Source: Streptococcus macacae NCTC 11558 (GTDB lineage: Bacteria; Bacillota; Bacilli; Lactobacillales; Streptococcaceae). From it: 64,000 nucleotides of DNA. Shown here in pieces: positions 21,087 through 29,353 of this stretch. The notes under the pieces are model-generated. The model saw nothing but the letters and a program-made list of their open reading frames with translations, made no database searches and was not told the origin of the DNA. Both the position numbers and the translations under genes were made by a program. How positions within the stretch are numbered: position 1 is the stretch's first letter; the number at the start of each line of letters is the position of its first letter. The stretch is taken from contig NZ_AEUW02000001.1 in the NCBI RefSeq assembly GCF_000187995.2, positions 682,001 to 746,000 of the forward strand, written 5' to 3'.

Positions 21087-21826
21087 TGCTCAATTTACGA
21101 TTAGAATTCACCAAATTAAAAAGACGGTCCTTCCTGCTGTCCCTGATTGCTATTATCGCAGTGGAGCTGATTTGGGCTAATGTTGTGATGAACTCAGAGT
21201 TGACCAAAACACATGAAGCCTACAATGCTATCTATGACATGGCCTTTATGAATGACTTCATCCTTCCTCTTTTTATTGCAATCTTAGCTTCTAGACTGCT
21301 GGAAATGGAACATCTGGGCAAGACTTTTAAATTGTTGCAAACCAGCAATGAAAGTCCTTGGCAGCTTTTTAAGGCTAAGTTAACTGTGATGGCAATCTTT
21401 TCTCTCTTTGTCAGTTTGCTGCAGACAATTTTCTTAAAATTTACGATTCAAGCTGCACAGATCAGCGTGACATCAGTTCAACTGACTTTCTCTTTGTTAA
21501 CAACTTTTTTGATCTGCCTCTTTCTATCATGTTTACATCTTTGCTTGGCTTTTATCTATCAAAAACCAAGTGTGACAGTGGTAACAGGCTTAATTGGGTC
21601 CTTTCTGTCATTTGTTGGTATCAGTGCTTTGCCTTTTGCCATTCGCCTCTTTGTCCCATGGCAATACTTTTCTATGATGGGAACCACTAAACGGCTGACG
21701 GGAACTCACACTTATCTTTTCCAATACGACAGCACCTATCCATTTAAACTGGCTGTCCTGCTGTTTATCATCCTTCTAACTATCTTTGTCAGTAAGAAAC
21801 TCATCAGAAAGGCGGATTTACTATGA
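21086..21826 (+). CDS. lctE: ABC transporter permease (LctE-like)
   Basis: A 246-residue membrane protein with about six membrane segments, an ABC-2/LanE-type permease. It starts at the last base of the ATPase gene (TAATG) with GGAGG upstream and overlaps the next permease gene by four bases. Size, topology and context fit the lantibiotic self-protection or resistance class; ligand identity is inferred. Confidence 0.82.
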   Translation: MLNLRLEFTKLKRRSFLLSLIAIIAVELIWANVVMNSELTKTHEAYNAIYDMAFMNDFILPLFIAILASRLLEMEHLGKTFKLLQTSNESPWQLFKAKLTVMAIFSLFVSLLQTIFLKFTIQAAQISVTSVQLTFSLLTTFLICLFLSCLHLCLAFIYQKPSVTVVTGLIGSFLSFVGISALPFAIRLFVPWQYFSMMGTTKRLTGTHTYLFQYDSTYPFKLAVLLFIILLTIFVSKKLIRKADLL

Positions 21827-22551
21827 TGACATTTGAATTTAAGAAAATTAAGAAAAGTGCTATTCCGATAATTATTGTTTTCTTCAATCTAGTTGGAACA
21901 CTTTTGGGAACAATGGTTTTTGCCTTCAATCGAAAAGTCCTCTTAGATGGCACACAAGCTCTTGTTCTTTGGGGACAAACAGTCTTCTATGCATCACAGA
22001 TTTTCACGCCTATTCTGATTGGAATTATCTGCTCCATCAGCTGTCAATTTGAGGAAAGCAATAAAAACTGGCAGCGCCTCTTGACCATTCCCGTCAAACC
22101 TAATCGCGTTATTTTATCGAAAATTGTTAGTTTATCAGTTATCATGGCAATCAGCCAACTGATCGTTCTTCTTTTTTATGTCCTCAGTGCCTTAGTTTTG
22201 AAGGTGTCTTTTGCAAATCATCTGCTGGACTTTTTCCTCTGGTCTATCACAGGCTGGTTAGCGGCCATTACCATTGTTAGCATCCAAATTTTTATCAGCC
22301 TTCGACTGAAAAATTTTGCAGTGCCTATTCTCATTTCAGCCATTTTGGCTATGGCAGGTCTTATGGCCCTCTTTATTGGAAGAAGCCTGTTTGCCATCTT
22401 TCCGTACGCTCAAATTGCGGTAGGGCTTCGCACTCGCGCTTTGGCGCCTTTTACTTTGCCAGAATTCATATTATTCTTGCTGCTTAACGCTAGTTATATT
22501 ATTCTCTTTTATGTCTTAGCCGTTAGACAATTAAAGAAGAGATTCATCTAA
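21823..22551 (+). CDS. lctG: ABC transporter permease (LctG-like)
   Basis: A 242-residue membrane protein with about six membrane segments. It forms the second half of the exporter channel with the preceding permease. Overlaps it by ATGA and ends just before a strong terminator, closing the operon. Confidence 0.82.
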   Translation: MMTFEFKKIKKSAIPIIIVFFNLVGTLLGTMVFAFNRKVLLDGTQALVLWGQTVFYASQIFTPILIGIICSISCQFEESNKNWQRLLTIPVKPNRVILSKIVSLSVIMAISQLIVLLFYVLSALVLKVSFANHLLDFFLWSITGWLAAITIVSIQIFISLRLKNFAVPILISAILAMAGLMALFIGRSLFAIFPYAQIAVGLRTRALAPFTLPEFILFLLLNASYIILFYVLAVRQLKKRFI

Positions 22552-22576
22552 TTAGCATTTTCATCATAAAAAAATA

Positions 22577-22610
22577 AGAAGTCTGGATTCTGTTGCCTCA
22601 GACTTCTTTT
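22577..22610. terminator. Bidirectional terminator between lctG and the DUF438 gene
   Basis: Inverted repeat AGAAGTCTG / CAGACTTCT with T-rich sequence on both sides. It lies between convergent genes and can serve both. Confidence 0.75.
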
Positions 22611-22620
22611 CTAGCTTCAT

Positions 22621-23985
22621 TTATATATCTCGATTAGAATCACTGTCCAATTCAAAGAAAGGTTGAATGTCTTGGACATATTCGAGGACACCTTGGAAAT
22701 CACCAGCTTCATCGCGCACAGCTGCATAGGTCACATAGACAAATTTTCCTAGGCGCTCAGATTTAAACCACATATCAACCTTATGGCGCTTTCCGCTGCG
22801 CAAAAGTTCAAAAATTTTTTTGACCTTGTCCAAAACTTTTGGCGGATGGCAGAGTTCCACATTGCGCCCAAGTTGGCTTGGTGTCCGCTTGAAAATCATT
22901 TCTGCTGCTGGAACACTGTCGTTATAATATTGGAAAATATCGTCCTTATTGACAAAGGTGATTTCCAGAGGGAGATTGTTGAGAATAAGATTGGCTTGTT
23001 CTACTGACAGATAGCCGTTTCCAAAAGGCTGCAAGGCTGTACGCTCTGCCGCTGTTTCCTTTTCTTTTGGCCTAAAAGTGATGGTAAACTGACCTTCTGG
23101 TGTATCAATAATTTTTGTATTGCTTTCCTCAGACGAACTAGTATCTTGTCCTGAATGTAAAGCGACAGCTCCTTCTTCTTTAGCTTGATCTGCAGCAGCC
23201 TCTTTATCAAAGGACTCACGGTAAGGCTCCCACTTCTCAGTCGGCTTGATAATAGCATAACCGTAAGCATCACTCTCGCTGGCGATTTGCAGCCAATCAT
23301 CCTGTGAGAAAGTTTCCAGAAGAATCATAAGAAGAATAGCTTCCTCCTTGAAAATCATCTCTTCAAATTCTTTAGCAAAGGCTTCAAACTTTTGAGAAAG
23401 CACTTTAAGAGAAGCATCTGGCAGTTTATCTAAAACGGTTTTAGCGTCCTTAAACAAGGCGCGGATTTCATCATCAACTCCCCACATGACCTTAGGGGGC
23501 GAATCATGCCCATAACGCTCCATAATGGGGAAAAAGAGCTTTTCCTTACGGGTGTAGTGATTGTGAAATTGCCCCAGCAAAGCAAACTGATGCTTCAGCC
23601 CTTTGAGAATCTCCTGGCCAAATTTTTCATTTTCAGGCTTAGCATAATTTTCAATAATCCGGCGGATACGCATAATAGCTGCGCGCAAAGCTAGATTTTC
23701 ATCCTTGAAAACTTTAACAGGATGACCCTCCTGTTCAGCATCTGGCACATCTACATCGGCAATGGCACCCTTAAAAAGATTGGCATGAACATTGCAAAGT
23801 CCCATAACATCTTCAAAGGTAATACCAGTATCCGAATTCATGAGCTCATGCTCCATCATGGAAATCTCAATGGCGGAAACCCCTTTGAAATGCTTGTTAA
23901 AACGCTCTTGAACAGACTCTGCACTGGCACCGTGATGAAGTTCCAGAAGAAGATCTTTTAAGATTTGAATACGTTCATCAGCCAT
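22621..23985 (-). CDS. DUF438 / hemerythrin-like / PAS protein
   Basis: A 454-residue protein. The N-terminal part is DUF438. A helical HHE-type domain follows, with His and Glu residues in LLGQFHNHYTRKEKLFF and later FEEMIFKEE, suggesting a di-iron site. A C-terminal PAS-like domain covers about 325-445. Such proteins probably sense oxygen, nitric oxide or redox state; the ligand is inferred. It overlaps the DUF1858 gene by one base and forms a two-gene operon with it. Confidence 0.82.
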   Translation of the reverse strand: MADERIQILKDLLLELHHGASAESVQERFNKHFKGVSAIEISMMEHELMNSDTGITFEDVMGLCNVHANLFKGAIADVDVPDAEQEGHPVKVFKDENLALRAAIMRIRRIIENYAKPENEKFGQEILKGLKHQFALLGQFHNHYTRKEKLFFPIMERYGHDSPPKVMWGVDDEIRALFKDAKTVLDKLPDASLKVLSQKFEAFAKEFEEMIFKEEAILLMILLETFSQDDWLQIASESDAYGYAIIKPTEKWEPYRESFDKEAAADQAKEEGAVALHSGQDTSSSEESNTKIIDTPEGQFTITFRPKEKETAAERTALQPFGNGYLSVEQANLILNNLPLEITFVNKDDIFQYYNDSVPAAEMIFKRTPSQLGRNVELCHPPKVLDKVKKIFELLRSGKRHKVDMWFKSERLGKFVYVTYAAVRDEAGDFQGVLEYVQDIQPFFELDSDSNRDI

Positions 23986-24218
23986 TACTCATCTCCAAGC
24001 ACGTCATAGCCATTGAATTCCAGAGTTTGTTTGATCTTTTCCAAAGGAATGCCTGCTATCCTAGAACCAGCCAGTAAAGTTGTTACCTTGCCAACAGTCT
24101 TAAGCATAGCTGGATTTGCCAAGGGTTTAAAACCAAGTTCTATCAAAATATCCTTAACTTCTGGATGCTCCTTGATAGTCTGTGCAACAGGCTTGGATAA
24201 ATCTATCGTATTATTCAT
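23985..24218 (-). CDS. DUF1858 domain protein
   Basis: A 77-residue protein of the DUF1858 family (hybrid-cluster-protein-associated-like), with IDLSKPVAQTIKEHPEVKDIL. It commonly sits beside DUF438 proteins, as here. Function unknown. It is first in the operon and an inverted repeat at 24250-24279 overlaps its likely promoter. Confidence 0.8.
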   Translation of the reverse strand: MNNTIDLSKPVAQTIKEHPEVKDILIELGFKPLANPAMLKTVGKVTTLLAGSRIAGIPLEKIKQTLEFNGYDVLGDE

Positions 24219-24249
24219 AAGAATACCTCACATTTCTGCTTAGGTTAGT

Positions 24250-24279
24250 TTTATTCTATCGCAAATGACATAGAATAAA
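24250..24279. repeat. Inverted repeat upstream of the DUF1858 gene
   Basis: Perfect 10-base arms TTTATTCTAT and ATAGAATAAA with a 10-base spacer. The minus-strand arm contains TAGAAT, a possible -10. The lack of a T tract and the low G+C make it look more like an operator than a terminator. Confidence 0.5.
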
Positions 24280-24303
24280 CTAGGAGAAGTTCTTTAAGTT
24301 TTA

Positions 24304-25557
24304 TTAATCTTTCAAAGCCTCAAATTTGGCCTTCATGGTTGGGTTTTTACGGGTCAGTTTTTTGACAGAAACATCATCTAGTTTATTATTAGCCAAACGC
24401 AGCTGATTTTCACTAGTGGTCAAGAAACGCTTCACCTCTTCCATACGCTTGATGGATTTATCAATCTCATCAATAGCCTTTTTAAAATTGGTGCTAGCAG
24501 AATTATAATTTTTAGCAAAAGCATTCTTGAAGGTTTCCAAATCATCTTCAAAATGTGTGATGTCAATGTTCTGTTCGCGAATGAGAGCTAATTCTTGCTT
24601 GTACTTGAGTGAGTTGAGCGCAGCATTGCGCAAGAGTCCAATCAATTGAATAAAGAACTGCGGCCGTACTACATACATTTTTTCATATTCATGGCTGACA
24701 TCCACAATGCCTGTATTGTAATACTCGTTATCTGCCTCCAACATAGTCACCAAAACAGCATACTCACATTTCTTTTCACGTCGATCCTTGTCCAATTCCT
24801 TATAAAAATCACTATTCTTATGTTTAGTCTTAGTCGTGTCTGCTTCATTTTTCATTTCAAACATAATAGAAATGAACTCAACTCCGTTTTCATCTGCCTC
24901 ACGAAAAATGAAGTCACCCTTGGAACTAGAAGCAGATGACAGCTCATTATCCTTGCCAAAATAGGCATTAGGAAAGGCATAAGAACGGATTTTATTAAAC
25001 TCACTTTCAGCATAAGTCTCTAAACTTTCACCGATAGCCTTGGTAGATTGCTGGGCTTTAAAGTTTTTATAGAATTCCACCTGCTCATTGGCAGCTTTTA
25101 ACTGCACTTCATAGTCGCTGCGCACTGCAGAAAGCTGGATCTCAGATTCTTTTTCCTGCACTACCAGCTGATTCTGTGCTTCATCGCGTTCTTTTTCAAC
25201 CTGAGCCATCGTTTTTTGCAATTGGTTTTCGTGCTCCAAACGCAACTTATCCATTTGATTTTGCAAACTTTGCAGCTCTTTATCCTTTTTAGACAAGGCC
25301 CGCTCAACATCAAGTTCATTTTGACTGATTAATTTCTCCAATTGGGTTCTTAAATCAGCAATCTCTTTATCCTTATCTTTGAGACTGGCCTGCAGTTCAT
25401 TCTTAGATTTTTCCTCTAAAAGCTGAGTTTCCCGCTCTAAACGCTCATGAATCTCCTTTTCAAACTCTGCCCCTCGCACCTGAGCCAAAAGCTGACTGTA
25501 CTGCGTTTCATTAACAGTAAAAACTTCCCCGCAGTTGGGGCATTTGATTTCGTTCAT
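24304..25557 (-). CDS. DUF2130 coiled-coil protein
   Basis: A 417-residue protein with an N-terminal zinc ribbon half-site CPNCG, a long coiled coil over about 20-180 and a C-terminal DUF2130 domain with YAVLVTMLEAD. DUF2130 proteins are predicted to be nuclease-related; function is not established. I chose the ATG at 25557, which has GATGAGG upstream and gives the family N-terminus. A start at 25587 is possible but lacks that support. Confidence 0.82.
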   Translation of the reverse strand: MNEIKCPNCGEVFTVNETQYSQLLAQVRGAEFEKEIHERLERETQLLEEKSKNELQASLKDKDKEIADLRTQLEKLISQNELDVERALSKKDKELQSLQNQMDKLRLEHENQLQKTMAQVEKERDEAQNQLVVQEKESEIQLSAVRSDYEVQLKAANEQVEFYKNFKAQQSTKAIGESLETYAESEFNKIRSYAFPNAYFGKDNELSSASSSKGDFIFREADENGVEFISIMFEMKNEADTTKTKHKNSDFYKELDKDRREKKCEYAVLVTMLEADNEYYNTGIVDVSHEYEKMYVVRPQFFIQLIGLLRNAALNSLKYKQELALIREQNIDITHFEDDLETFKNAFAKNYNSASTNFKKAIDEIDKSIKRMEEVKRFLTTSENQLRLANNKLDDVSVKKLTRKNPTMKAKFEALKD

Positions 25558-25628
25558 AATGACCTCATCTTTTCTATTCTCGCTCAATTTTCACATTTTT
25601 CATTATACCACTCTCTGACCCAAATGAA

Positions 25629-25657
25629 AAACAGCAGGCTGTCGGAGTCTGCTGTTT
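25629..25657 (-). terminator. Intrinsic terminator after the alpha/beta hydrolase
   Basis: AAACAGCAG pairs with CTGCTGTTT and is followed by TTTTTC on the minus strand. It abuts the hydrolase stop codon at 25657. Confidence 0.8.
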
Positions 25658-26667
25658 CAACTTTTAATAGTCTTTTTAAAGTCCAATAAGGCTTGAATAT
25701 AAGCATGGGGTTTAAAGGCGTGAATCACATGGTTGGCTGGAATTTTTTTATAGATAGTTTGGGGCGCTAATTCCATGATATGCTTGACATCCTGATCATC
25801 CAAAGCACCGACAAGACCGTATTTCTCATAGCGTTTCCAGCTGGCATGCAGCAGCAGAATGGGACAGGTGATTGCTCTTAGAGCCTGCGCATGATCCAGA
25901 CCCTGATAAAATCGGCCGTCCACAAAAGCTCTGGCAAAGTCAGGATCAAACATGGATAGAGACTTTAAGAGCAGCCTCAAAGCCGCTGGAAAGCCAACTT
26001 CCAGCGGCTGATTGGAATGGGCAGCTTGAAATTTTTTAATTTGCCTTGACAAGAGCTGAATCATCCAAGCCGGCATCTTCTTGATCCGATTTTCTGAAAC
26101 CGGCATTTCCAGACCTGAAAAATAATCAGCTAAATCACGATGATTTACATCTCCGATATTGTCCACTAGATGTTTCAAACCATTGTAGACAAAGCGGTCC
26201 CTATCCCTAAAGCGCGGCAACTCAGCAGAAAAAACCGGGGCATCTTCAACGACAATTCCTGTCACATATTGGCTGAGATTGGCTGCGCACCAAATAGCAA
26301 CCAGTCCTCCAGAAGAATTTCCAGAAATGAGGACTTTATTTTGGATAACCCCTTCCATAAAAGACCGCATGTCCTCCCCAATCGCAGCCCAGGAATAATC
26401 TCCCGGTGTCCAGCTAGACTTACCATGACCCCGGATGTCAATAGCATAGACCTTAAACTGCTGAGAGAGCGGAATAAGCACCTTACTATAGGACTCCCAA
26501 GTCCCCATCTGAGCAGGAATAAGCAAGAGATTAGGTCCCTTATCTGGTCCCACAATATAGTTTAGTTTTACCTGGCCAGTGTCATAAAGACATTCCTTAA
26601 AACCTGCTTTTTGCAGTTTTCTGTCTTCAATTCTTCCTGATAAATATTGATAGGGATTTGTATACAT
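25657..26667 (-). CDS. Alpha/beta hydrolase
   Basis: A 336-residue alpha/beta hydrolase. The nucleophile elbow is SGNSSGG with Ser near residue 117, the oxyanion region is LIPAQMGTWESY and the late catalytic His lies in ANHVIHAF. Substrate unknown. Start at the ATG at 26667, eight bases after GAAGG; an upstream GTG overlaps that site. It lies directly downstream of a GbsR/MarR-like regulator, so it probably belongs to that regulator's autoregulated operon. Confidence 0.8.
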   Translation of the reverse strand: MYTNPYQYLSGRIEDRKLQKAGFKECLYDTGQVKLNYIVGPDKGPNLLLIPAQMGTWESYSKVLIPLSQQFKVYAIDIRGHGKSSWTPGDYSWAAIGEDMRSFMEGVIQNKVLISGNSSGGLVAIWCAANLSQYVTGIVVEDAPVFSAELPRFRDRDRFVYNGLKHLVDNIGDVNHRDLADYFSGLEMPVSENRIKKMPAWMIQLLSRQIKKFQAAHSNQPLEVGFPAALRLLLKSLSMFDPDFARAFVDGRFYQGLDHAQALRAITCPILLLHASWKRYEKYGLVGALDDQDVKHIMELAPQTIYKKIPANHVIHAFKPHAYIQALLDFKKTIKS

Positions 26668-26672
26668 TTTCT

Positions 26673-27161
26673 TCACCTTCTTTGAGTATCATCTAAATAC
26701 CTTCTCCAAGCTTTAAGCATTTCCTCCTGATAATGCTGCTGAATAGCCAACCAAACCTTCATATCCTCTAGCTGCCCATATTCAATTGATCCAGCAGTCA
26801 GCTCCTCTTGCCCCCTTTCTACAATCTCTTTAAGCGGCTGCAGCTCTTTTAGCCTGTGCTCCAGCACACTTTCCCAAGCTTTGGGAGAAAAACGAAAATA
26901 ATCCACTCGGTCTCCTGGAAAGGTCACTTTGTCGATCCAGCCGTTTACTATCAAGCTGCGGATATTTGTAGAAATGCTGCTCCGACTCGCCTGTAAGAGA
27001 CCAGATAGCTCCTCAGCTGACAGCGGAACGCCCATTATCAGACTCAAGCCAAAAATCCGTCCGCCAATCCGCGGAATACTGTAATTTTCATACACAGCTG
27101 CAATGCCTTCAATAAAATCCTGCTGACTCGCTTTTAAGATCATCATCTTCTTCTGCGCCAT
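26673..27161 (-). CDS. GbsR/MarR-family transcription regulator
   Basis: A 162-residue winged-helix protein. The region IGGRIFGLSLIMG and the recognition helix region LSGLLQASRSSISTNIRSL match the GbsR subfamily of MarR-like regulators. AGGAGG precedes the ATG. Its promoter is covered by a near-perfect palindrome (27192-27227), strong evidence for autoregulation together with the hydrolase gene. The inducer is unknown. Confidence 0.85.
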   Translation of the reverse strand: MAQKKMMILKASQQDFIEGIAAVYENYSIPRIGGRIFGLSLIMGVPLSAEELSGLLQASRSSISTNIRSLIVNGWIDKVTFPGDRVDYFRFSPKAWESVLEHRLKELQPLKEIVERGQEELTAGSIEYGQLEDMKVWLAIQQHYQEEMLKAWRRYLDDTQRR

Positions 27162-27181
27162 ATTGACATCCTCCTAAGTTT

Positions 27182-27227
27182 AGTATAGTTCTTTCAGTTA
27201 TTTCAGTCAATACTGAAATAACTGAAA
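27182..27227 (-). promoter_or_regulatory. Promoter and palindromic operator of the GbsR-like operon
   Basis: On the minus strand, TTGACT (27210-27205) and TATACT (27187-27182) are 17 bases apart. A perfect inverted repeat with arms TTTCAGTTATTTCAGT (27192-27207) and its complement (27212-27227), four bases apart, overlaps the -35 and spacer. Each arm is itself a direct repeat of TTTCAGT, so two dimers could bind. Confidence 0.8.
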
Positions 27228-27250
27228 TGCTAGTTGATTCCATAAATATA

Positions 27251-27285
27251 AAGAGAAACCGCTGATGAACAGCGGTTTTTCTCTT
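27251..27285 (-). terminator. Intrinsic terminator downstream of the nitroreductase gene
   Basis: GAGAAACCGCTG pairs with CAGCGGTTTTTCTC over a four-base loop. It lies between the nitroreductase 3' end and the GbsR-like promoter. Confidence 0.7.
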
Positions 27286-27379
27286 GTCGTTATCAGTCAT
27301 CCCACTACAGTTGACATTGAGCCTATTTTCTTTACAATCTTAAATCACCGCTCAGTTTAAAATCAGAGTCTAGTATTTC

Positions 27380-28027
27380 CTAGTCTTTAATAATTAAAAT
27401 ATCTTCAACTGGCAGACGTTTGGAAGTATAATTCCCCAGCAGAGTGTCCCGGCTGTAGCCTAAAGCGATGGCAATAGGAATAATTTGATCATGAGGAATA
27501 TCTAAAATTTTTCTGACGTCATCTGGAAATAATACCAGAGCAAAGGCATTGATGGAACCAATACCTTTATCAGCTGCACTGAGCATAAGAGTTTGTGAGA
27601 AGGCTCCTAGATCATGAATAGACCAATTAGGAGAGTCTTTAGGAATGGTAAGATAGGCGATAGCTTGAGCATTGAAGAGATTGACTTGTGCTTCGTTAAA
27701 AGTTGTTATGTTTTCTCCAAAGGCTTGCCCGATACTTGCTGAAGTAGCTGCCATATTCTTTTGAGGAAAAGCAGCCCATTGTTCTCTTGGGAGAGGTGAA
27801 AAATCAGGATGGCGAGGTTTATCAGCTGCAATATTTTCTTTGTAAGCTGTTTTGATTGCCCTTAATGATTCTCCCGTAGCTATATAGACTTTCCAAGGTT
27901 GTGAATTAACCCAAGACGGAGCTGTTTGTGCTTCCTTGATAATTTCGATTAATAGGTCTTTGGCAATTGGCTTTTCTGAAAAATCTCTGACAGAATGACG
28001 TTTTTTAAGAACTTGTTGAAATTCCAT
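27380..28027 (-). CDS. Nitroreductase family protein
   Basis: A 215-residue FMN-dependent oxidoreductase. The N-terminal RHSVRDFSEKPI, the APSWVNSQPWKV segment near residue 36 and IPIAIALGYS near the C-terminus are FMN-contact motifs of the family. The substrate is not predictable. It has its own promoter (28063-28091) and a GGGGG-containing ribosome site eight bases upstream of the ATG. Confidence 0.87.
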   Translation of the reverse strand: MEFQQVLKKRHSVRDFSEKPIAKDLLIEIIKEAQTAPSWVNSQPWKVYIATGESLRAIKTAYKENIAADKPRHPDFSPLPREQWAAFPQKNMAATSASIGQAFGENITTFNEAQVNLFNAQAIAYLTIPKDSPNWSIHDLGAFSQTLMLSAADKGIGSINAFALVLFPDDVRKILDIPHDQIIPIAIALGYSRDTLLGNYTSKRLPVEDILIIKD

Positions 28028-28062
28028 AAGTCGTGACCCCCTAAGTGATTAAAATTGTGATT

Positions 28063-28091
28063 AGTATAAAACTTTTTTGTGTGAAAAGCAA
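28063..28091 (-). promoter_or_regulatory. Promoter of the nitroreductase gene
   Basis: On the minus strand TTGCTT (28091-28086) and TATACT (28068-28063) are separated by 17 bases. No obvious operator overlaps it. The 300 bases further upstream, to about 28390, hold no gene I can support. Confidence 0.65.
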
Positions 28092-28394
28092 GAACACGAA
28101 TTAAAGTATTTGCAGCAAAAATGGACAGGCAGTCCTGACACTTGACCAATTAGTAGCTTGCCTTCCTACCCACTGCAAAGTCTGCTATTAGAATTTATAG
28201 GGTTGGTGTCCGAAATAGCTGCCGTTATATTAAATCAGAATGTTAATCAAAGTCAAAGTCCATTTTTTAGCCATCTTCTTGTGGAATTTTTTATATAACT
28301 ATAGTTAATGATTAAAAGAATAAGCATATAAGGCAATATGATATAAAATGGTGAAAAATCTTGAATCTTTCCTTTTACCAACATTATGCCACAA

Positions 28395-28446
28395 ACTATC
28401 CTTTTAAGGATAGTCAATTAAAGCTTTTAGTGGCTGTAAACTATCC
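28395..28446 (+). promoter_or_regulatory. Palindrome and half-site upstream of the XRE-like gene
   Basis: A perfect 20-base palindrome, ACTATCCTT-TT-AAGGATAGT, lies at 28395-28414, and a further ACTATCC half-site at 28440-28446. The arrangement is typical of autoregulatory operators of small XRE regulators, including controller proteins of restriction-modification systems. Confidence 0.5.
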
Positions 28447-28484
28447 TCAAAAATCTATATCTCTAAATAAAGGGAAGACAGATT

Positions 28485-28818
28485 ATGACTTTAGATCAAT
28501 TTATTGCTAAAAAGATTCAAATTTTGAGTAAAGAATTTCAATTAACTCAAGAACAATTGACTAATGCAGCTCAGATAGATGTCTCCTCAATAGCAAAAAT
28601 AGAGCATGGAGAACATTCTAACATAAAAGTAAATACTTTAAAAAATTATAGATAGTTTTAGACTATCTATACAAAGTTTCTTTCAAGACTACAAAGACGA
28701 TAACGGAGTTAGGGATCCATCAGTAGAAAGATTTCAAAAATATATGATGACAGTTAGTGCTGAAAAACGTAAAAAATACTTAGAGATATTTGAGGAGATT
28801 GTTAAGGTGGAGAATTAA
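28485..28818 (+). pseudogene. XRE-family HTH regulator, frameshifted
   Basis: The first frame gives 56 residues with an XRE helix-turn-helix: QLTQEQLTNAAQIDVSSIAKIEHG. It stops at 28655. The next frame continues without a gap as IDSFRLSIQSFFQDYKD to a stop at 28818. Removing one A from the six-A run at 28640-28645 joins them into a protein of about 110 residues. It precedes the StsI-like methylase gene by 535 bases, so it may once have been its controller, though its length and position would also fit an unrelated regulator. Alternatives are ribosomal slippage at the A run or a sequencing error. Confidence 0.7.
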
Positions 28819-28976
28819 AGATTACTATTACTGTAGATAGAATCTCCTTGGTCAAATTATATCTAAGCCCTTCTCGTCGAATAAGAATAAAACAATGGAT
28901 TATATCAAATAAAAGTACTATCCTGATAGTTAAGAGGGGGTATTTTGTTCAAATATCTTCTAATGAAATTTATAAA

Positions 28977-29015
28977 AAAAACAGGAAACCCAAAATTACT
29001 TGGTTTCCTGTTTTT
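28977..29015. terminator. Strong terminator-like hairpin upstream of the methylase gene
   Basis: Perfect 14-base arms AAAAACAGGAAACC and GGTTTCCTGTTTTT with an 11-base loop. It can end transcription from the XRE-like gene on the plus strand and from anything arriving on the minus strand. Confidence 0.8.
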
Positions 29016-29075
29016 CTATTCCAAATTCTAAATAATAACAGTTAAATTATGAGTACTTAATTCTTTTTGTACCTA

Positions 29076-29258
29076 CTATTTTTTATATATTACCATGAAC
29101 TGTAGGTTAATTAGTAATATATTGCATTGTAATTCAGAATCAACACAATGAACAATTTCATCTATAAGTTTTTTATTTCTAAACTTAGTATCTAGTTTCT
29201 CAAATAAGTCATTTCTCTTTTTGAAATTACCTATTTTGGGCAATCTGACAGTGGACAT
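29076..29258 (-). CDS. Possible small protein, 60 residues
   Basis: An open frame of 60 residues, basic, with no recognised domain and no good ribosome site before its ATG. It lies divergent to the methylase gene. It may be chance in AT-rich DNA or the end of a lost gene. Confidence 0.2.
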   Translation of the reverse strand: MSTVRLPKIGNFKKRNDLFEKLDTKFRNKKLIDEIVHCVDSELQCNILLINLQFMVIYKK

Positions 29259-29324
29259 ATCATCTAGAAAAATTCACTTTATAAAAAAATTATCTTCATA
29301 GTTGGAATATTATTTCTATTATGC

Positions 29325-29353
29325 TAAAATAAGGATGATAAAGGATGTAAAAA
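29325..29353 (+). promoter_or_regulatory. Leader of the methylase gene with two GGATG sites
   Basis: An extended -10, TGCTAAAAT, ends at 29330. GGATG occurs at 29333-29337 and again at 29343-29347, the latter overlapping the ribosome site AAAGGA. GGATG is the recognition sequence of FokI and StsI, so the methylase may modify its own leader. Confidence 0.65.

Noticed and set aside
27228..27300. Short minus-strand frame extending upstream of the GbsR-like gene
   Set aside because: It runs through the promoter, operator and terminator, and none of it resembles protein.
28848..29045. Plus-strand open frame of 65 residues before the methylase gene
   Set aside because: It covers the strong terminator-like hairpin at 28977-29015, has no good ribosome site and no protein-like pattern.
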